64,000 bases of DNA. Source: Lachnospiraceae bacterium (GTDB lineage: Bacteria; Bacillota; Clostridia; Lachnospirales; Lachnospiraceae). Every line of letters starts with the position of its first letter. Positions within the stretch are counted from its first letter, which is position 1. The stretch covers positions 1-64,000 of the forward strand of contig JAQUVX010000020.1 of assembly GCA_028693165.1 (NCBI GenBank). The letters run 5' to 3'. Position numbers and translations under genes: made by a program. Shown here in pieces: positions 16,220-25,276 of this stretch. Under the pieces are notes generated by a model. That model did not search any database and was not told the DNA's origin. It saw only the letters and a program-made list of their open reading frames with translations.

Positions 16220-17321
16220 CGCTTCCCTTTGCCTTTACTTTTGTATCTGTTTTTGTATCTGCCTTGGCATCGGTCTTCGCATCTGCACCGGCTGCCGCCG
16301 CTGCGCCGGCCGGAACGACCACATCGCCCTGAAGGCCATAGTGTTCCCGAACCTGACGCTCCACCTCTGCACAGATCTCCGGATGCTCGCGCAGATAGGT
16401 CTTGGCATTCTCACGGCCCTGTCCGATCTTGGCGCCCTGATATGCGTACCAGGCACCGCTCTTCTCAATCACATTGAGATCGGCGGCCAGATCGATGATG
16501 TCGCCCTCCTTGGAAATACCTTTGCCGAACATGATGTCAAACTCTGCTTCCTTAAACGGCGGTGCAATCTTGTTCTTCACAACCTTCACGCGCACATGGT
16601 TTCCAACCACCTCACCGCCCTGCTTCAGAGAGTCGGTACGGCGCACATCCATACGGACAGACGCATAGAACTTCAGTGCACGTCCGCCGGTGGTCGTCTC
16701 CGGGTTGCCGAACATAACGCCGATCTTCTCACGCAGCTGGTTGATAAAGATGACGGAGCAGTTGGACTTGCTGATGATGCTGGTCAGCTTGCGCAGTGCC
16801 TGTGACATCAGACGCGCCTGAAGACCCATATGGGAATCTCCCATCTCACCGTCGATCTCCGCCTTCGGCACAAGTGCCGCAACGGAGTCCACAATCACGA
16901 TATCCACAGCGCCGGAACGCACCATGGTCTCCGTGATCTCCAGCGCCTGCTCGCCGTTGTCCGGCTGAGAAATGTAGAGATTGTCGATGTCTACACCGAT
17001 ATTCTTTGCATAGACCGGATCCAGCGCATGCTCTGCATCGATGAAACCGGCAATGCCGCCGCGCTTCTGCACCTCTGCAACCATGTGCAGTGCCACGGTC
17101 GTCTTACCACTGGACTCCGGTCCGTAAACCTCAATCACACGTCCCTTCGGAATCCCACCAAGTCCCAGAGCAATATCCAGGCTGAGAGAGCCGGTCGGAG
17201 TCGTCTCGACGTTCATATGGGAACCGGAATCTCCCAGCTTCATAATAGAACCCTTGCCATAAGACTTCTCAATCTGGGTAATGGCGGCGTCCAATGCTTT
17301 TAATTTATCGTCTTTATTCAT
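16206..17321 (-). CDS. recA: Recombinase RecA
   Basis: A 371-residue RecA, the strand-exchange ATPase and co-protease for LexA cleavage. Walker A is GPESSGKTT near residues 66-74; the rest of the ATPase core ([33 protein letters not shown]) is intact. The C-terminal tail is longer than average and is a low-complexity Ala/Asp/Lys/Thr run with repeated DAK/DTK units. The start is the ATG behind TTGGAGGAT; the longer frame has no site. A consensus promoter with a perfect LexA box lies directly upstream. recX overlaps the 3' end. Confidence 0.98.
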   Translation of the reverse strand: MNKDDKLKALDAAITQIEKSYGKGSIMKLGDSGSHMNVETTPTGSLSLDIALGLGGIPKGRVIEVYGPESSGKTTVALHMVAEVQKRGGIAGFIDAEHALDPVYAKNIGVDIDNLYISQPDNGEQALEITETMVRSGAVDIVIVDSVAALVPKAEIDGEMGDSHMGLQARLMSQALRKLTSIISKSNCSVIFINQLREKIGVMFGNPETTTGGRALKFYASVRMDVRRTDSLKQGGEVVGNHVRVKVVKNKIAPPFKEAEFDIMFGKGISKEGDIIDLAADLNVIEKSGAWYAYQGAKIGQGRENAKTYLREHPEICAEVERQVREHYGLQGDVVVPAGAAAAAGADAKTDAKADTKTDTKVKAKGSDEKA

Positions 17322-17348
17322 ATTATCCTCCAAATATCGTCCAATCAC

Positions 17349-17360
17349 GAACAAATGTTC
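17349..17360 (-). promoter_or_regulatory. LexA (SOS) box of recA
   Basis: GAAC-AAAT-GTTC, preceded by C, is a perfect dyad matching the Gram-positive LexA operator CGAACRNRYGTTYC core. It lies just downstream of the predicted start point, so LexA would block recA-recX transcription until DNA damage. Confidence 0.9.
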
Positions 17361-17373
17361 TTATTCTGTTCTA

Positions 17374-17402
17374 ATCATAGTATAAACCGGGGTAAATGTC
17401 AA
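17374..17402 (-). promoter_or_regulatory. Promoter of recA-recX
   Basis: TTGACA, 17 bases, TATGAT on the minus strand, 52 bases upstream of the recA start codon and just before the LexA box. Confidence 0.85.
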
Positions 17403-17567
17403 CTTGTTTTTTCCCGCAAAGGCACCACTTCCCTTCTGCATCGTTCCTCTTCAATTTCATCTCCATCCGGGATTCTGGCGATATGCCGGACAACAGGCGG
17501 AACCGCCCGTGAATGATAGCTCGATTATAGCATGCCCTGCAAAATAATGTCAATTACCGATTTGCAG
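17403..17567. other. Gene-free stretch upstream of recA
   Basis: About 165 bases between the recA promoter and the next terminator. A 60-codon minus-strand frame lies here but has no binding site and a composition unlike a protein. I see nothing else that I can support. Confidence 0.5.
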
Positions 17568-17613
17568 AATGTCCCGCCGGCAGGCCATATAAGGCGCTGC
17601 AAGGCGGGACATT
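17568..17613. terminator. Terminator of the amino acid transporter operon
   Basis: A perfect 11-bp stem (AATGTCCCGCC/GGCGGGACATT) with a partly paired loop, starting 22 bases after the M20 amidohydrolase stop codon. The clean T-run is on the plus-strand side, but the only genes transcribed into it are on the minus strand, so it may act in both directions. Confidence 0.75.
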
Positions 17614-17635
17614 TTTAAACTATTGTTTTAAAAAC

Positions 17636-19078
17636 CTAATATCTCCCAATCGGCGGCTTCACCTCATCCGGGAGCGGACAGTGGTAGACTCCGCCGGTTT
17701 TTCTGACGAATTCCGCCTTTGCAGCCTCCCTGATTTCAGGAGACTCCATCGTGCGGATCACCGACAGCGCAAGCGCCTTCGCCGCAACCAGCAGACCCTT
17801 GTGTCCCAGCTCACTTCCCGCCTGGGCGGTCATCTGCCAGGTATGCCCCACATTGCCGATACAGGCCGTTGCCACATGCAGCTCCAGAGTCGGCACCGCA
17901 TAGCCCACATCCCCCACATCCGTTGAGCCAGATTCATATTCCTTATTGGCCGCATGGTACGGATGTACCGTGTCATCCAGCGGGCGAAGCAAAATCTTCT
18001 CTAACTCCGCCGGTGTATATACCTCGGCGAGCCCTTCCATAATTCCCCTGCGGGTCACCGGATCATAGGAGTCCAGATAAGCTTTCGCAAGCTGATAATC
18101 CGCCTCGCTCCACTCCGGCGCACCGACCTCCTTCAAACAGTCCGCTGCCACCTTTGCCAGTGTGTCATTTGGCATATAGTCGGAAAATGCCATCGTGATC
18201 TCATACTCCATCGTCGTCCCGGTCATCAGCGCCGCACCGCGCGCCACATCCACCACACGCTCAAACAGTTCTTTCATCTGGCTTACCTTCGGCGCGCGCA
18301 CCTCGTATTTCACCAGCGAATGATCCTGCACCACATTCGGTGCCGTGCCGCCCGCATCCACATAGGCATAATGGATCCGCGCCTTATCGATCATATGCTC
18401 TCTGAGATAATTCACGCCGACGCTCATCAGCTCTGCCGCATCCAGCGCACTGCGTCCCAGATGCGGGCATCCGCCTGCATGCGCGGTGATGCCATGAAAC
18501 TGGAAATTCGCGCCCATGATTGCAACGCTGCATTTTGCAGAAACTTCATTCTTCGTGTCCGGATGCCAGGTGTACACAAAATCCACGCCGTCAAATAACC
18601 CGGCGCGGGCCATAAACTGCTTCGCTCCCGCACCTTCCTCGGCCGCACAGCCGTAATAAATCACCGTTCCATCCTTCTGATTTGCCAGCAGATATTCTTT
18701 TACCGCCAGAGCCGCGCCCAGTGCGCCGGTTCCCAGACAGCAGTGTCCGCAGCCATGCCCCGGAGCGCCCTCTCTGACCGGATGTTTGACCGTACAGCCC
18801 GCTTCCTGGCTTAAGGTCGCCAATGCATCATACTCACCGAGAATACCGGCCACCGGCTTTCCCGTTCCGCTAGAAAATGTCGCCGTAAAGGAGGTTGGAA
18901 TCCCAGCCACCCCTTTGACCACTGTAAATCCTTCCTGTTCCAGAATCCCGCATAAAAGTGCAGCGGACTTTGACTCCTCGTATGCAAGTTCCGCATAACC
19001 CCAGATCGCATCATTGGCCTGGGTCAATTTGTCGGCATAGCGGTCCACCGCCTGCCGGATCAGTTCGATATCTGTCAT
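17636..19078 (-). CDS. M20-family amidohydrolase, AbgB-like
   Basis: A 480-residue M20 metallopeptidase/amidohydrolase resembling AbgB, the subunit that with AbgA hydrolyses p-aminobenzoyl-glutamate, and related N-acyl amino acid hydrolases. GEYDAL, GHGCGH (metal ligands), EEGAGAK and TWHPDT are seen in order, and the dimerisation domain lies in the middle. No AbgA partner or AbgT transporter is present; instead it is last in an operon after a polar amino acid ABC transporter, suggesting cleavage of an imported N-acyl or dipeptide-like amino acid. The start is the ATG after AGGTGAT; another start 27 bases upstream is possible. Confidence 0.82.
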   Translation of the reverse strand: MTDIELIRQAVDRYADKLTQANDAIWGYAELAYEESKSAALLCGILEQEGFTVVKGVAGIPTSFTATFSSGTGKPVAGILGEYDALATLSQEAGCTVKHPVREGAPGHGCGHCCLGTGALGAALAVKEYLLANQKDGTVIYYGCAAEEGAGAKQFMARAGLFDGVDFVYTWHPDTKNEVSAKCSVAIMGANFQFHGITAHAGGCPHLGRSALDAAELMSVGVNYLREHMIDKARIHYAYVDAGGTAPNVVQDHSLVKYEVRAPKVSQMKELFERVVDVARGAALMTGTTMEYEITMAFSDYMPNDTLAKVAADCLKEVGAPEWSEADYQLAKAYLDSYDPVTRRGIMEGLAEVYTPAELEKILLRPLDDTVHPYHAANKEYESGSTDVGDVGYAVPTLELHVATACIGNVGHTWQMTAQAGSELGHKGLLVAAKALALSVIRTMESPEIREAAKAEFVRKTGGVYHCPLPDEVKPPIGRY

Positions 19079-19133
19079 GATTTTATCACCTGTCCCTGTT
19101 TTCACATTCCATCCATATAATTATCGCTCGTCA

Positions 19134-19883
19134 TTACAGTACCTTACTCAAAAACTCTTTTGTCCGGGGATTCTGCGGATTTCCGAAAATCTGATCCGGG
19201 GTTCCTTCCTCCTGAATGTCACCGTCATCCATGAACAGGACACGGTCGCTGACCTCTCTGGCAAATCCCATTTCATGGGTCACAATCACGATGGTCATGC
19301 CGCTCTCGGCCAGGCCCTTGATGACATCAAGCACATCCTTTACCATCTCCGGGTCCAGCGCACTGGTCGGTTCATCAAACAGGATCACCTCCGGATCCAT
19401 CGCCAGTGCACGCACAATCGCCAGACGCTGCTTCTGTCCGCCGGACAGCTTGCGCGGATATTCGTCCCGCTTGTCCAGAAGCCCGACCCGCTCCAGAAGC
19501 TCCGATGCCTTCTGCTCCGCTTCCGCCTTCAGCGTCTTCCGTTCCAGAATCGGGGTGATTGTAATGTTCTGCATCACGGTCAGATTCGGGAACACATTAA
19601 AGTGCTGGAACACCATGCCCATCTTCTGCCGATGCTGATCGATGTTGATTTTCTTGTCCGTAATCTCCACATTGTCAAAGAAAATCCGTCCTGCATCCGG
19701 CTTCTCCAGCAGATTCAGGCAGCGCAGAAAGGTACTCTTTCCGCTTCCGCTCGGTCCGATAATGGAAACCACCTCACCCAGACGGATCTGCTGGTTGATA
19801 TTTTTCAATACGTTCAGCTCCCCAAAATTCTTGCAGAGTCCCTCCACGCGGATCAGAGCCTTGTCGCTTATCTGTTTAGTCAC
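19134..19883 (-). CDS. Polar amino acid ABC transporter ATPase
   Basis: A 249-residue ABC ATPase of the GlnQ/ArtP type. Walker A is [12 protein letters not shown] near residue 39, the Q-loop is QHFNVFP, the signature LSGGQKQR, and Walker [15 protein letters not shown]. The start is GTG, overlapping the end of the permease gene by 8 bases, with AAGGAG inside that gene. With the permease and binding lipoprotein it forms a complete importer for polar amino acids; the substrate cannot be read from sequence. Confidence 0.94.
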   Translation of the reverse strand: MTKQISDKALIRVEGLCKNFGELNVLKNINQQIRLGEVVSIIGPSGSGKSTFLRCLNLLEKPDAGRIFFDNVEITDKKINIDQHRQKMGMVFQHFNVFPNLTVMQNITITPILERKTLKAEAEQKASELLERVGLLDKRDEYPRKLSGGQKQRLAIVRALAMDPEVILFDEPTSALDPEMVKDVLDVIKGLAESGMTIVIVTHEMGFAREVSDRVLFMDDGDIQEEGTPDQIFGNPQNPRTKEFLSKVL

Positions 19884-20538
19884 TGGCTTTCATTCTCCTT
19901 TCCATCAGCTTGATGCCCTTTGATAAGATAAATGTGACGATGAAGTAAATGACACCTACGATCGTCAGAGAAGGAATGGCAAGGAATGTGGTCGACTGCA
20001 CCGTCTTGTACGCCGTCATCAGCTCGCCCACGAAGAACACGGAAGCCAGAGATGTTTCCTTAACCATCACCACGAATTCATTGCCCAATGCAGGAAGGAT
20101 GTTTTTGACCGCCTGCGGCAGAATAATATGGCGCATCATATGCGCATCCGACATGCCAAGGCTCTTGGCCGCCTCGGTCTGACCGCGGTCAACCGCCTGA
20201 ATCCCGGCACGGATGACCTCCGCCACGTAGGAACTACTGTTGATGATCAATGCCATGATGATGCAGGCCGTGTCCGACACGTCAAATGGCAGCGCCTTCG
20301 GAAGCAGCAGCCAGAAGAAATACAGTTGGAGCAGAATCGGCGTGCCGCGGAGAACCTCAACATAAGCGGTGGTAATCGCACCGACCACTTTCGACTTTGA
20401 CAGTCTCATCAGTGCCACAACCGTCCCCAGGATCGTCCCGAAAAATACGGTGATAAAAGCCAGCCAGATCGTCCCCCACAGGCCGCTCAAAAACACAAAG
20501 TAATATTGATTCCAGATTTTGATAATATTTTCAATCAT
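19876..20538 (-). CDS. Polar amino acid ABC transporter permease
   Basis: A 220-residue HisM/GlnP-type permease with about five membrane helices. The N-terminal half carries the family signature ([17 protein letters not shown]) and [14 protein letters not shown], and the coupling motif is seen in [22 protein letters not shown]. It probably works as a homodimer since no second permease gene is present. It overlaps the ATPase gene and follows the binding-protein gene by 100 bases, a gap with a small GC-rich stem. Confidence 0.94.
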   Translation of the reverse strand: MIENIIKIWNQYYFVFLSGLWGTIWLAFITVFFGTILGTVVALMRLSKSKVVGAITTAYVEVLRGTPILLQLYFFWLLLPKALPFDVSDTACIIMALIINSSSYVAEVIRAGIQAVDRGQTEAAKSLGMSDAHMMRHIILPQAVKNILPALGNEFVVMVKETSLASVFFVGELMTAYKTVQSTTFLAIPSLTIVGVIYFIVTFILSKGIKLMERRMKASD

Positions 20539-20638
20539 GTCTTCTGTGTATCCCTTTCCTGCTGATCTATCGCCAGCGCTCCGTATGAAGCGCAGCTTGA
20601 GGGCACCCGCGGCGCCCTCAGATATGCTCTCTTATGTA

Positions 20639-21532
20639 TTAGTTCACACCCAGAGTCTTGGCGTACTCGCCATACTCCTCATACCACTTGTCATACTTCC
20701 TGGACTCCACGAGCTCACCGATGATCTCATTGATTCTGTCGGTCAGCTCGGTCTCACCCTTCGGAATACCGATCCGGGTACCCTGCGTGCTCTCATCCAC
20801 GGTAAATCGGAAATTGTCCGCCACCACAACGCCTGGGTTCTGAGCTGCATACAGTTCTGCCGTGGTAATCTCGGTTGCCGCCACATCCGCCTTCCCCTCG
20901 GAAACCATCAAAAATCCGTCCGTGGTAGCCGACACGCGCTTTACCTCTTTGCATTCCGGAATCTGCTCTGTGACGAACAGCTCCTGCAGAGAACCGCTCT
21001 GGCAGACCACAACTGCATCCTTTAAGGACGCCGCGTCCGGATAATCTGCTTTCTTGTCTTCCTTTACCAGCAGACCATATAATTCCGCCTCGTCATCATA
21101 ACGATATCCATTGGAAAGATTCATGGCTTCTGCTCTGGCCGGGGTATAGGCCAGTGCACTGATCGCCAGATCATATTTTCCTTCTGTAATACTGCTGAGT
21201 ACCGCCGCAAATTCCAGCGGAACGATCTTCAGCTCCACGCCTAGCTTGTCCGCAATATATTTTGCCATCTCAATATCACTGCCCACATACTGCTCATCCC
21301 CCTTCTTGGAAGAATCGATGAATTCGTACGGTGCAAAATAAGGCTCAGTCGCCACCTCAAGGTAGCCTCTCTGAAGAATCTCCTCCAGTCGGTTCGCCGG
21401 CTTGGCCGCAGCTTCCGTTTTTCCATTATCCGCCTGTGCCGCATTCGCGCCTGCCGCGCCGGAACATCCTCCCATCATCAGGGAACTTGCAGCCAGTGCT
21501 GCCGCTAACGTGATGCTTATTGTCTTTTTCAT
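20639..21532 (-). CDS. Amino acid ABC transporter substrate-binding lipoprotein
   Basis: A 297-residue family 3 solute-binding lipoprotein. The signal peptide ends in MGG-C23, followed by an Ala/Asn-rich linker. The mature domain has the usual layout: EILQRGYLEVATEPYFAPYEF at the start, SDIEMAKYIADKLGVEL, then the second lobe with STQGTRIGIPKGE and the closing RKYDKWYEEYG. Such proteins deliver amino acids to the GlnP-type permease. It is first in a four-gene operon with the permease, ATPase and M20 hydrolase, and has its own promoter. Confidence 0.93.
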   Translation of the reverse strand: MKKTISITLAAALAASSLMMGGCSGAAGANAAQADNGKTEAAAKPANRLEEILQRGYLEVATEPYFAPYEFIDSSKKGDEQYVGSDIEMAKYIADKLGVELKIVPLEFAAVLSSITEGKYDLAISALAYTPARAEAMNLSNGYRYDDEAELYGLLVKEDKKADYPDAASLKDAVVVCQSGSLQELFVTEQIPECKEVKRVSATTDGFLMVSEGKADVAATEITTAELYAAQNPGVVVADNFRFTVDESTQGTRIGIPKGETELTDRINEIIGELVESRKYDKWYEEYGEYAKTLGVN

Positions 21533-21591
21533 AATTTCTCCTCTTTTCCCATGCTATCATGGTAGCGTGCTAAAGCATCGCAATAAGCTAT

Positions 21592-21620
21592 ATTATTCTA
21601 TAAAAGGGGAAATATGTCAA
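21592..21620 (-). promoter_or_regulatory. Promoter of the amino acid transporter operon
   Basis: TTGACA, 17 bases, AATAAT on the minus strand, 60 bases upstream of the binding-protein start. An inverted repeat (GCTAYC/GGTAGC type, about 21552-21567) lies in the leader and may be a hairpin or operator. Confidence 0.65.
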
Positions 21621-21715
21621 GTGGTTTGTTCTTAGAAACTGTAGAATTTTCGAATTTCATCCGCCAAGATCCACTAATTGTCTTGTACGTCTTTCGAAAA
21701 AAAGACAAGAAAAAG

Positions 21716-21748
21716 CCCTGTGCCGTGATGGGGACACAGGGTGATTTT
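21716..21748. terminator. Bidirectional orphan terminator
   Basis: Stem CCCTGTG/CACAGGG followed by a T-run on both strands. No gene ends on either side directly. On the minus strand it could catch read-through from the leuB-DUF1015 run, which has no terminator of its own, before the amino acid transporter promoter. Confidence 0.7.
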
Positions 21749-21918
21749 TTCTTTAGGAATTAGGATTTCAAAAAAGGATTAAGGATTTTTTTATCTTGCA
21801 TTTCTTATGACCTTAGTATAGCACAGCGTCCCCGAAAAAGTGTGTATATTGTTTAAATAGATTATGAAGAAATTCTTAATCTTGGGAAACAGTCAATCTG
21901 CCCTGTTTGGGAGAATAT

Positions 21919-21956
21919 CCTACTACTAACATCAAACGAAAGTAGCAGGTTTTTTT
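21919..21956 (+). promoter_or_regulatory. Terminator-like hairpin directly before the subtilisin start
   Basis: CCTACTACT and AGTAGCAGG pair with one mismatch and are followed by seven T, ending one base before the GTG start codon. The right arm carries AGCAGG, the only ribosome binding site candidate. It could act as an attenuator or as a lid over the binding site. Confidence 0.5.
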
Positions 21957-21957
21957 C

Positions 21958-22842
21958 GTGAATCAGGCAAGAATCTGGGTTCATGGAGAGGATACCGGCG
22001 GTCTTACCGGGCAGGGCATCGGCGTTGCCGTACTCGATACAGGCTGCTTCCTCCATGAAGATCTTGAGCATAGAATCAGCATCTTTTCGGACATGGTACA
22101 GCATCACACAGAAGCTTACGATGACAATGGTCACGGCACCCACGTATGCGGGATTATCGGCGGCAACGGCTCCTGCTGCGGCGGGCGTTACTGCGGCATC
22201 GCGCCCGGATGTCATCTGATCCCCGTCAAAGTTCTGGACCAGCGCGGCAATGGCTATGCGTCCGATGTGCTGGCAGGACTGCGTTGGGTCCGAAGTCAGC
22301 GGGCGCAGCACAATATTCGCATCATCAACATCTCGGTCGGATCTTTTTCACGGCGCAACATGGGAGAAAATTCCGCTTTGGTCCGCGGGGTCAATGAGGC
22401 CTGGGACGATGGGCTGATCGTGGTGGTGGCCGCCGGTAACATGGGGCCGCGCACCGGAACGATCACAACCCCCGGCATCAGCCGGAAGGTGATCACGGTG
22501 GGATGTTCGGATGATCACAAGGAGGTCAATGTCTCCGGGAACCGTATGGTGGACTACTCGGGGCGGGGTCCTACCGGCTCCTGCATCTGCAAGCCGGATC
22601 TGGTAGCGCCGGGCGCTTCGATTACCAGTTGTTCGAATGTTTCGGGAGAATACACCTCAAAGAGCGGAACCAGTATGGCAACACCGCTGGTTTCCGGGGC
22701 ACTGGCACTTCTTTTAGAGAAATACCCGGAGATGAACAACCGGGATGTAAAATTGTGGCTGCGAGAGCATTGTACGGATGTAGGCCTGCCGCGCAATCAG
22801 CAGGGGTGGGGGATGCTGGATGTGGGAAAAATGTTGAATTGA
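21958..22842 (+). CDS. Intracellular subtilisin-like serine protease (S8)
   Basis: A 294-residue subtilase with all active residues: Asp27 in VLDTGC, His59 in GHGTH, Asn161 in AAGNMGP and Ser239 in GTSMATP. There is no signal peptide and no propeptide, as in intracellular subtilisins. The in-frame stop at 21943 forces the GTG at 21958 or a later start, and the preceding terminator-like hairpin makes this start unusual. It converges on the DUF1015 gene with only one base between the two stop codons. Role unknown; intracellular protein turnover is a guess. Confidence 0.85.
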   Translation: MNQARIWVHGEDTGGLTGQGIGVAVLDTGCFLHEDLEHRISIFSDMVQHHTEAYDDNGHGTHVCGIIGGNGSCCGGRYCGIAPGCHLIPVKVLDQRGNGYASDVLAGLRWVRSQRAQHNIRIINISVGSFSRRNMGENSALVRGVNEAWDDGLIVVVAAGNMGPRTGTITTPGISRKVITVGCSDDHKEVNVSGNRMVDYSGRGPTGSCICKPDLVAPGASITSCSNVSGEYTSKSGTSMATPLVSGALALLLEKYPEMNNRDVKLWLREHCTDVGLPRNQQGWGMLDVGKMLN

Positions 22843-22843
22843 A

Positions 22844-24088
22844 TTAGCACTCACTCAATCTGTGGATGAACAGGCCGCTGCGCAGCTTCGGTTCAAACCA
22901 GGTCGACTTTGGCGGCATCAAAAGTCCCGCATCGGCAACGGCAAACAGTTCTCCGATCGAGGTCGGATACATGGAGAACGCCACCGCCGCCCCTTCTTCT
23001 ACCAGACGTTCCAGTTCTCCGAGTCCGCGGATTCCGCCGACGAACTGGATTCGTCTGTCTGTCCGCGGATCCTGGATTCCAAGAACCGGCCCCAGCAAAT
23101 GATCCTGAAGAATGGACACGTCCAGCCCTTTTACCGGATCTGCCGTCACATATTCCGGCTTCGCGATAAGCTGATACCAGCTTCCATCCAGGTACATCCC
23201 GAACTGATGGGGCTGTTTCGGCTGCCAGGCCCCGGCGCCCCGCTCTTCTATCTCAAAACATGACGCTGCCTGTTTTAAAAATGTTTCCTTATCACAGCCG
23301 TTTAAATCCTTGACCACACGGTTGTAGGGCATGATCATAAGCTGATCATCCGGGAACAGAACCGAGAGGAAATAGTTAAACGGTTCCTGTCCGGTATAGT
23401 CCGGATGTTCTTCCCTGCGCTTCAATCCCACCTTGACCGCAGAGGCTGCGCGGTGGTGTCCGTCCGCAATATAAACTTTTGGAATCTGCTGAAAACGTTT
23501 CTGGATCTGATTGATCGTCCCGGCATTCCCGATCCGCCACACACGATGGGAAATTCCATCCTCCGACACAAACGAATAGAGTGGCTCCGTTCCCTTCATG
23601 GTATCCACGATCTTGTTCAGCTCGACATCGGCGCGGTAAGCCAGAAAGATCGGACCTGTATGCGCATCTGTCACATCCACATGACGGATGCGGTCCTGTT
23701 CCTTGTCCTCCCGCGTATTTTCATGTCTGGCGATCACACCGCTCACATAATCATCGATCGACGCGCAGGCCACGATTCCGGTCTGGGCGCGTCCGTCCAT
23801 AGTCAGCTCATAAAGGTAATAGCATTCCAGCTTATCCTCCGTCAAAATCCCCTCTGCCTGCCACTGATCCAGCAGCTCCTTCGCCTTCTCATACACCTTC
23901 GGCGCATAGGCATCCGTTGCATCATCGAACTGTGTTTCCGCACGGTCGATGGCAAGAAATGACATCGGATTGGCCTCCACCTCCTGCTTTGCTTCTTTCC
24001 GGTCGTAAACGTCATAAGGAAGTGCCGCCACGCGGGACGCCACTTCCTTATTTGGACGAATACACCGGAATGGTCTTATCTCCGCCAT
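22844..24088 (-). CDS. DUF1015 family protein
   Basis: A 414-residue DUF1015 protein, conserved in bacteria and archaea and often encoded near serA and serC, as here. Recognisable are RPNKEVASRVAALPYDVYDRKEA at the N-terminus, YYLYEL, HENTREDKEQDR, and YIADGHHRAASA in the middle, the last being the most conserved part and suggesting a phosphate or metal site. A role in serine metabolism is inferred only from neighbourhood. It is last in the leuB-ilvD-ilvB-serC-serA run, 27 bases after serA, and has no terminator. Confidence 0.88.
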   Translation of the reverse strand: MAEIRPFRCIRPNKEVASRVAALPYDVYDRKEAKQEVEANPMSFLAIDRAETQFDDATDAYAPKVYEKAKELLDQWQAEGILTEDKLECYYLYELTMDGRAQTGIVACASIDDYVSGVIARHENTREDKEQDRIRHVDVTDAHTGPIFLAYRADVELNKIVDTMKGTEPLYSFVSEDGISHRVWRIGNAGTINQIQKRFQQIPKVYIADGHHRAASAVKVGLKRREEHPDYTGQEPFNYFLSVLFPDDQLMIMPYNRVVKDLNGCDKETFLKQAASCFEIEERGAGAWQPKQPHQFGMYLDGSWYQLIAKPEYVTADPVKGLDVSILQDHLLGPVLGIQDPRTDRRIQFVGGIRGLGELERLVEEGAAVAFSMYPTSIGELFAVADAGLLMPPKSTWFEPKLRSGLFIHRLSEC

Positions 24089-24115
24089 ATTCTTTCTCCT
24101 GTCCTGGTATTTAAA

Positions 24116-25276
24116 TTAAATTACTCTCACGCGCAGTACACCCTGGATCGCGTTCAGCTTCTGGAGCGCCATCTCATCCGGCTTATTCTCAAGATCCATC
24201 AGCGTGTAAGCATATTTATCACGGCTCTTGTTGGTCATATCGGAAATGTTAATTCCGCCTGCTGCAAGCGCACCGGTGATCTGACCGATCATGTTGGGAA
24301 TATTCATATGTAATACCGCCACGCGGCAGGCACTCTTGCAGATCCCCATATCGCAGGCCGGATAATTCACGGAATTGCGAATATTGCCGTTCTCCAGATA
24401 ATCCATGATCTCTTTCACCGCCATCTTGGCACAGTTGTCCTCGGATTCCTCCGTGGAAGCGCCCAGATGCGGTACAACGATCGCATTCTTCATATGGCTG
24501 GATTTCGGATTCGGGAAATCAGTCACATAATGCTTCACCTTTCCGGACTCCAGTGCGTCCGCCATAGCCGCTTCGTCTACCAGCAGGTCGCGGGAGAAGT
24601 TTAAGATCACAACGCCGTCCTTCATCTGTGCAAACGTGTCTTTGTTGATCATACCCTTCGTACTGTCCAGTGCCGGCACATGCAGGGTAATGTAATCACA
24701 CTCGCGGAAAATCGTGTCTAAATTGGTGGTATGCCGTACATCACGGGAAAGCATCCACGCCGCGTTGACCGAGATAAACGGGTCATAGCCGTAGACCTCC
24801 ATGCCAAGTCCGGCAGCCGCATTGGCTACCTCGGCACCGATCGCGCCCAGACCAATCACGCCCAGCTTCTTGCCTTTGATCTCGTGACCCACAAATGCCT
24901 TTTTGCCCTTCTCCACCGCCTTCGCGATGTCCGGGTCCTCGGCAATTGTCTTGCACCAGGCAATGCCGCCAAGGATATCACGGGAGGACATCACCAGCGC
25001 TGCCAGCACCAGCTCCTTCACACCGTTGGCATTGGCGCCCGGCGTATTGAATACGACGATGCCTTCCTCTGCACAGGCATCCAGCGGAATGTTGTTCACG
25101 CCTGCACCGGCGCGGGCAACTGCCAGCAGACCGGTGGGAAACTGCATCTCATGGAGTGATGCGCTTCGTACCAGAATGCCCTCTGCCTCATTGATATCAT
25201 CCGTCAGCGCATAATTATCATTTAACAGATCCGTGCCATATTTGGAAATGGCGTTCATGCAATGGATTTTTCTCAT
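24116..25276 (-). CDS. serA: D-3-phosphoglycerate dehydrogenase
   Basis: A 386-residue phosphoglycerate dehydrogenase, the NAD-dependent first enzyme of serine synthesis. The Rossmann motif GLGAIGAEVAN is near residue 142, catalytic His lies in VPHLGASTEESE, and an ACT domain covers about 317-386 (GQITGALAAGGINISDM), where serine could bind as an inhibitor. It is the short form lacking the intervening domain of long SerA. It overlaps serC by 4 bases (ATGA), so translation is coupled. Confidence 0.95.
   Translation of the reverse strand: MRKIHCMNAISKYGTDLLNDNYALTDDINEAEGILVRSASLHEMQFPTGLLAVARAGAGVNNIPLDACAEEGIVVFNTPGANANGVKELVLAALVMSSRDILGGIAWCKTIAEDPDIAKAVEKGKKAFVGHEIKGKKLGVIGLGAIGAEVANAAAGLGMEVYGYDPFISVNAAWMLSRDVRHTTNLDTIFRECDYITLHVPALDSTKGMINKDTFAQMKDGVVILNFSRDLLVDEAAMADALESGKVKHYVTDFPNPKSSHMKNAIVVPHLGASTEESEDNCAKMAVKEIMDYLENGNIRNSVNYPACDMGICKSACRVAVLHMNIPNMIGQITGALAAGGINISDMTNKSRDKYAYTLMDLENKPDEMALQKLNAIQGVLRVRVI

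Larger units (their letters stand above)
21621..21957. other. Gene-free region with two terminator-like hairpins
   Basis: This stretch before the subtilisin gene holds a 7-bp inverted repeat at 21678-21708 (TTGTCTT/AAGACAA), the terminator at 21716-21748 and the T-tailed hairpin at 21919-21956. A 21-codon frame at 21864-21929 has no binding site and is not called. No clear plus-strand promoter was found. Confidence 0.5.

Noticed and set aside
17371-17553. A 60-codon minus-strand frame upstream of recA.
   Set aside because: No binding site, no recognisable family, and it overlaps the recA promoter.
20599-20619. GC-rich hairpin between the binding-protein and permease genes.
   Set aside because: The stem is short and lacks a T-run; it may stabilise the upstream message but I cannot support a terminator.
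21864-21929. A 21-codon frame that could be a leader peptide for the subtilisin gene.
   Set aside because: There is no ribosome binding site and no run of control codons, and its stop lies inside the T-tailed hairpin only by chance as far as can be told.
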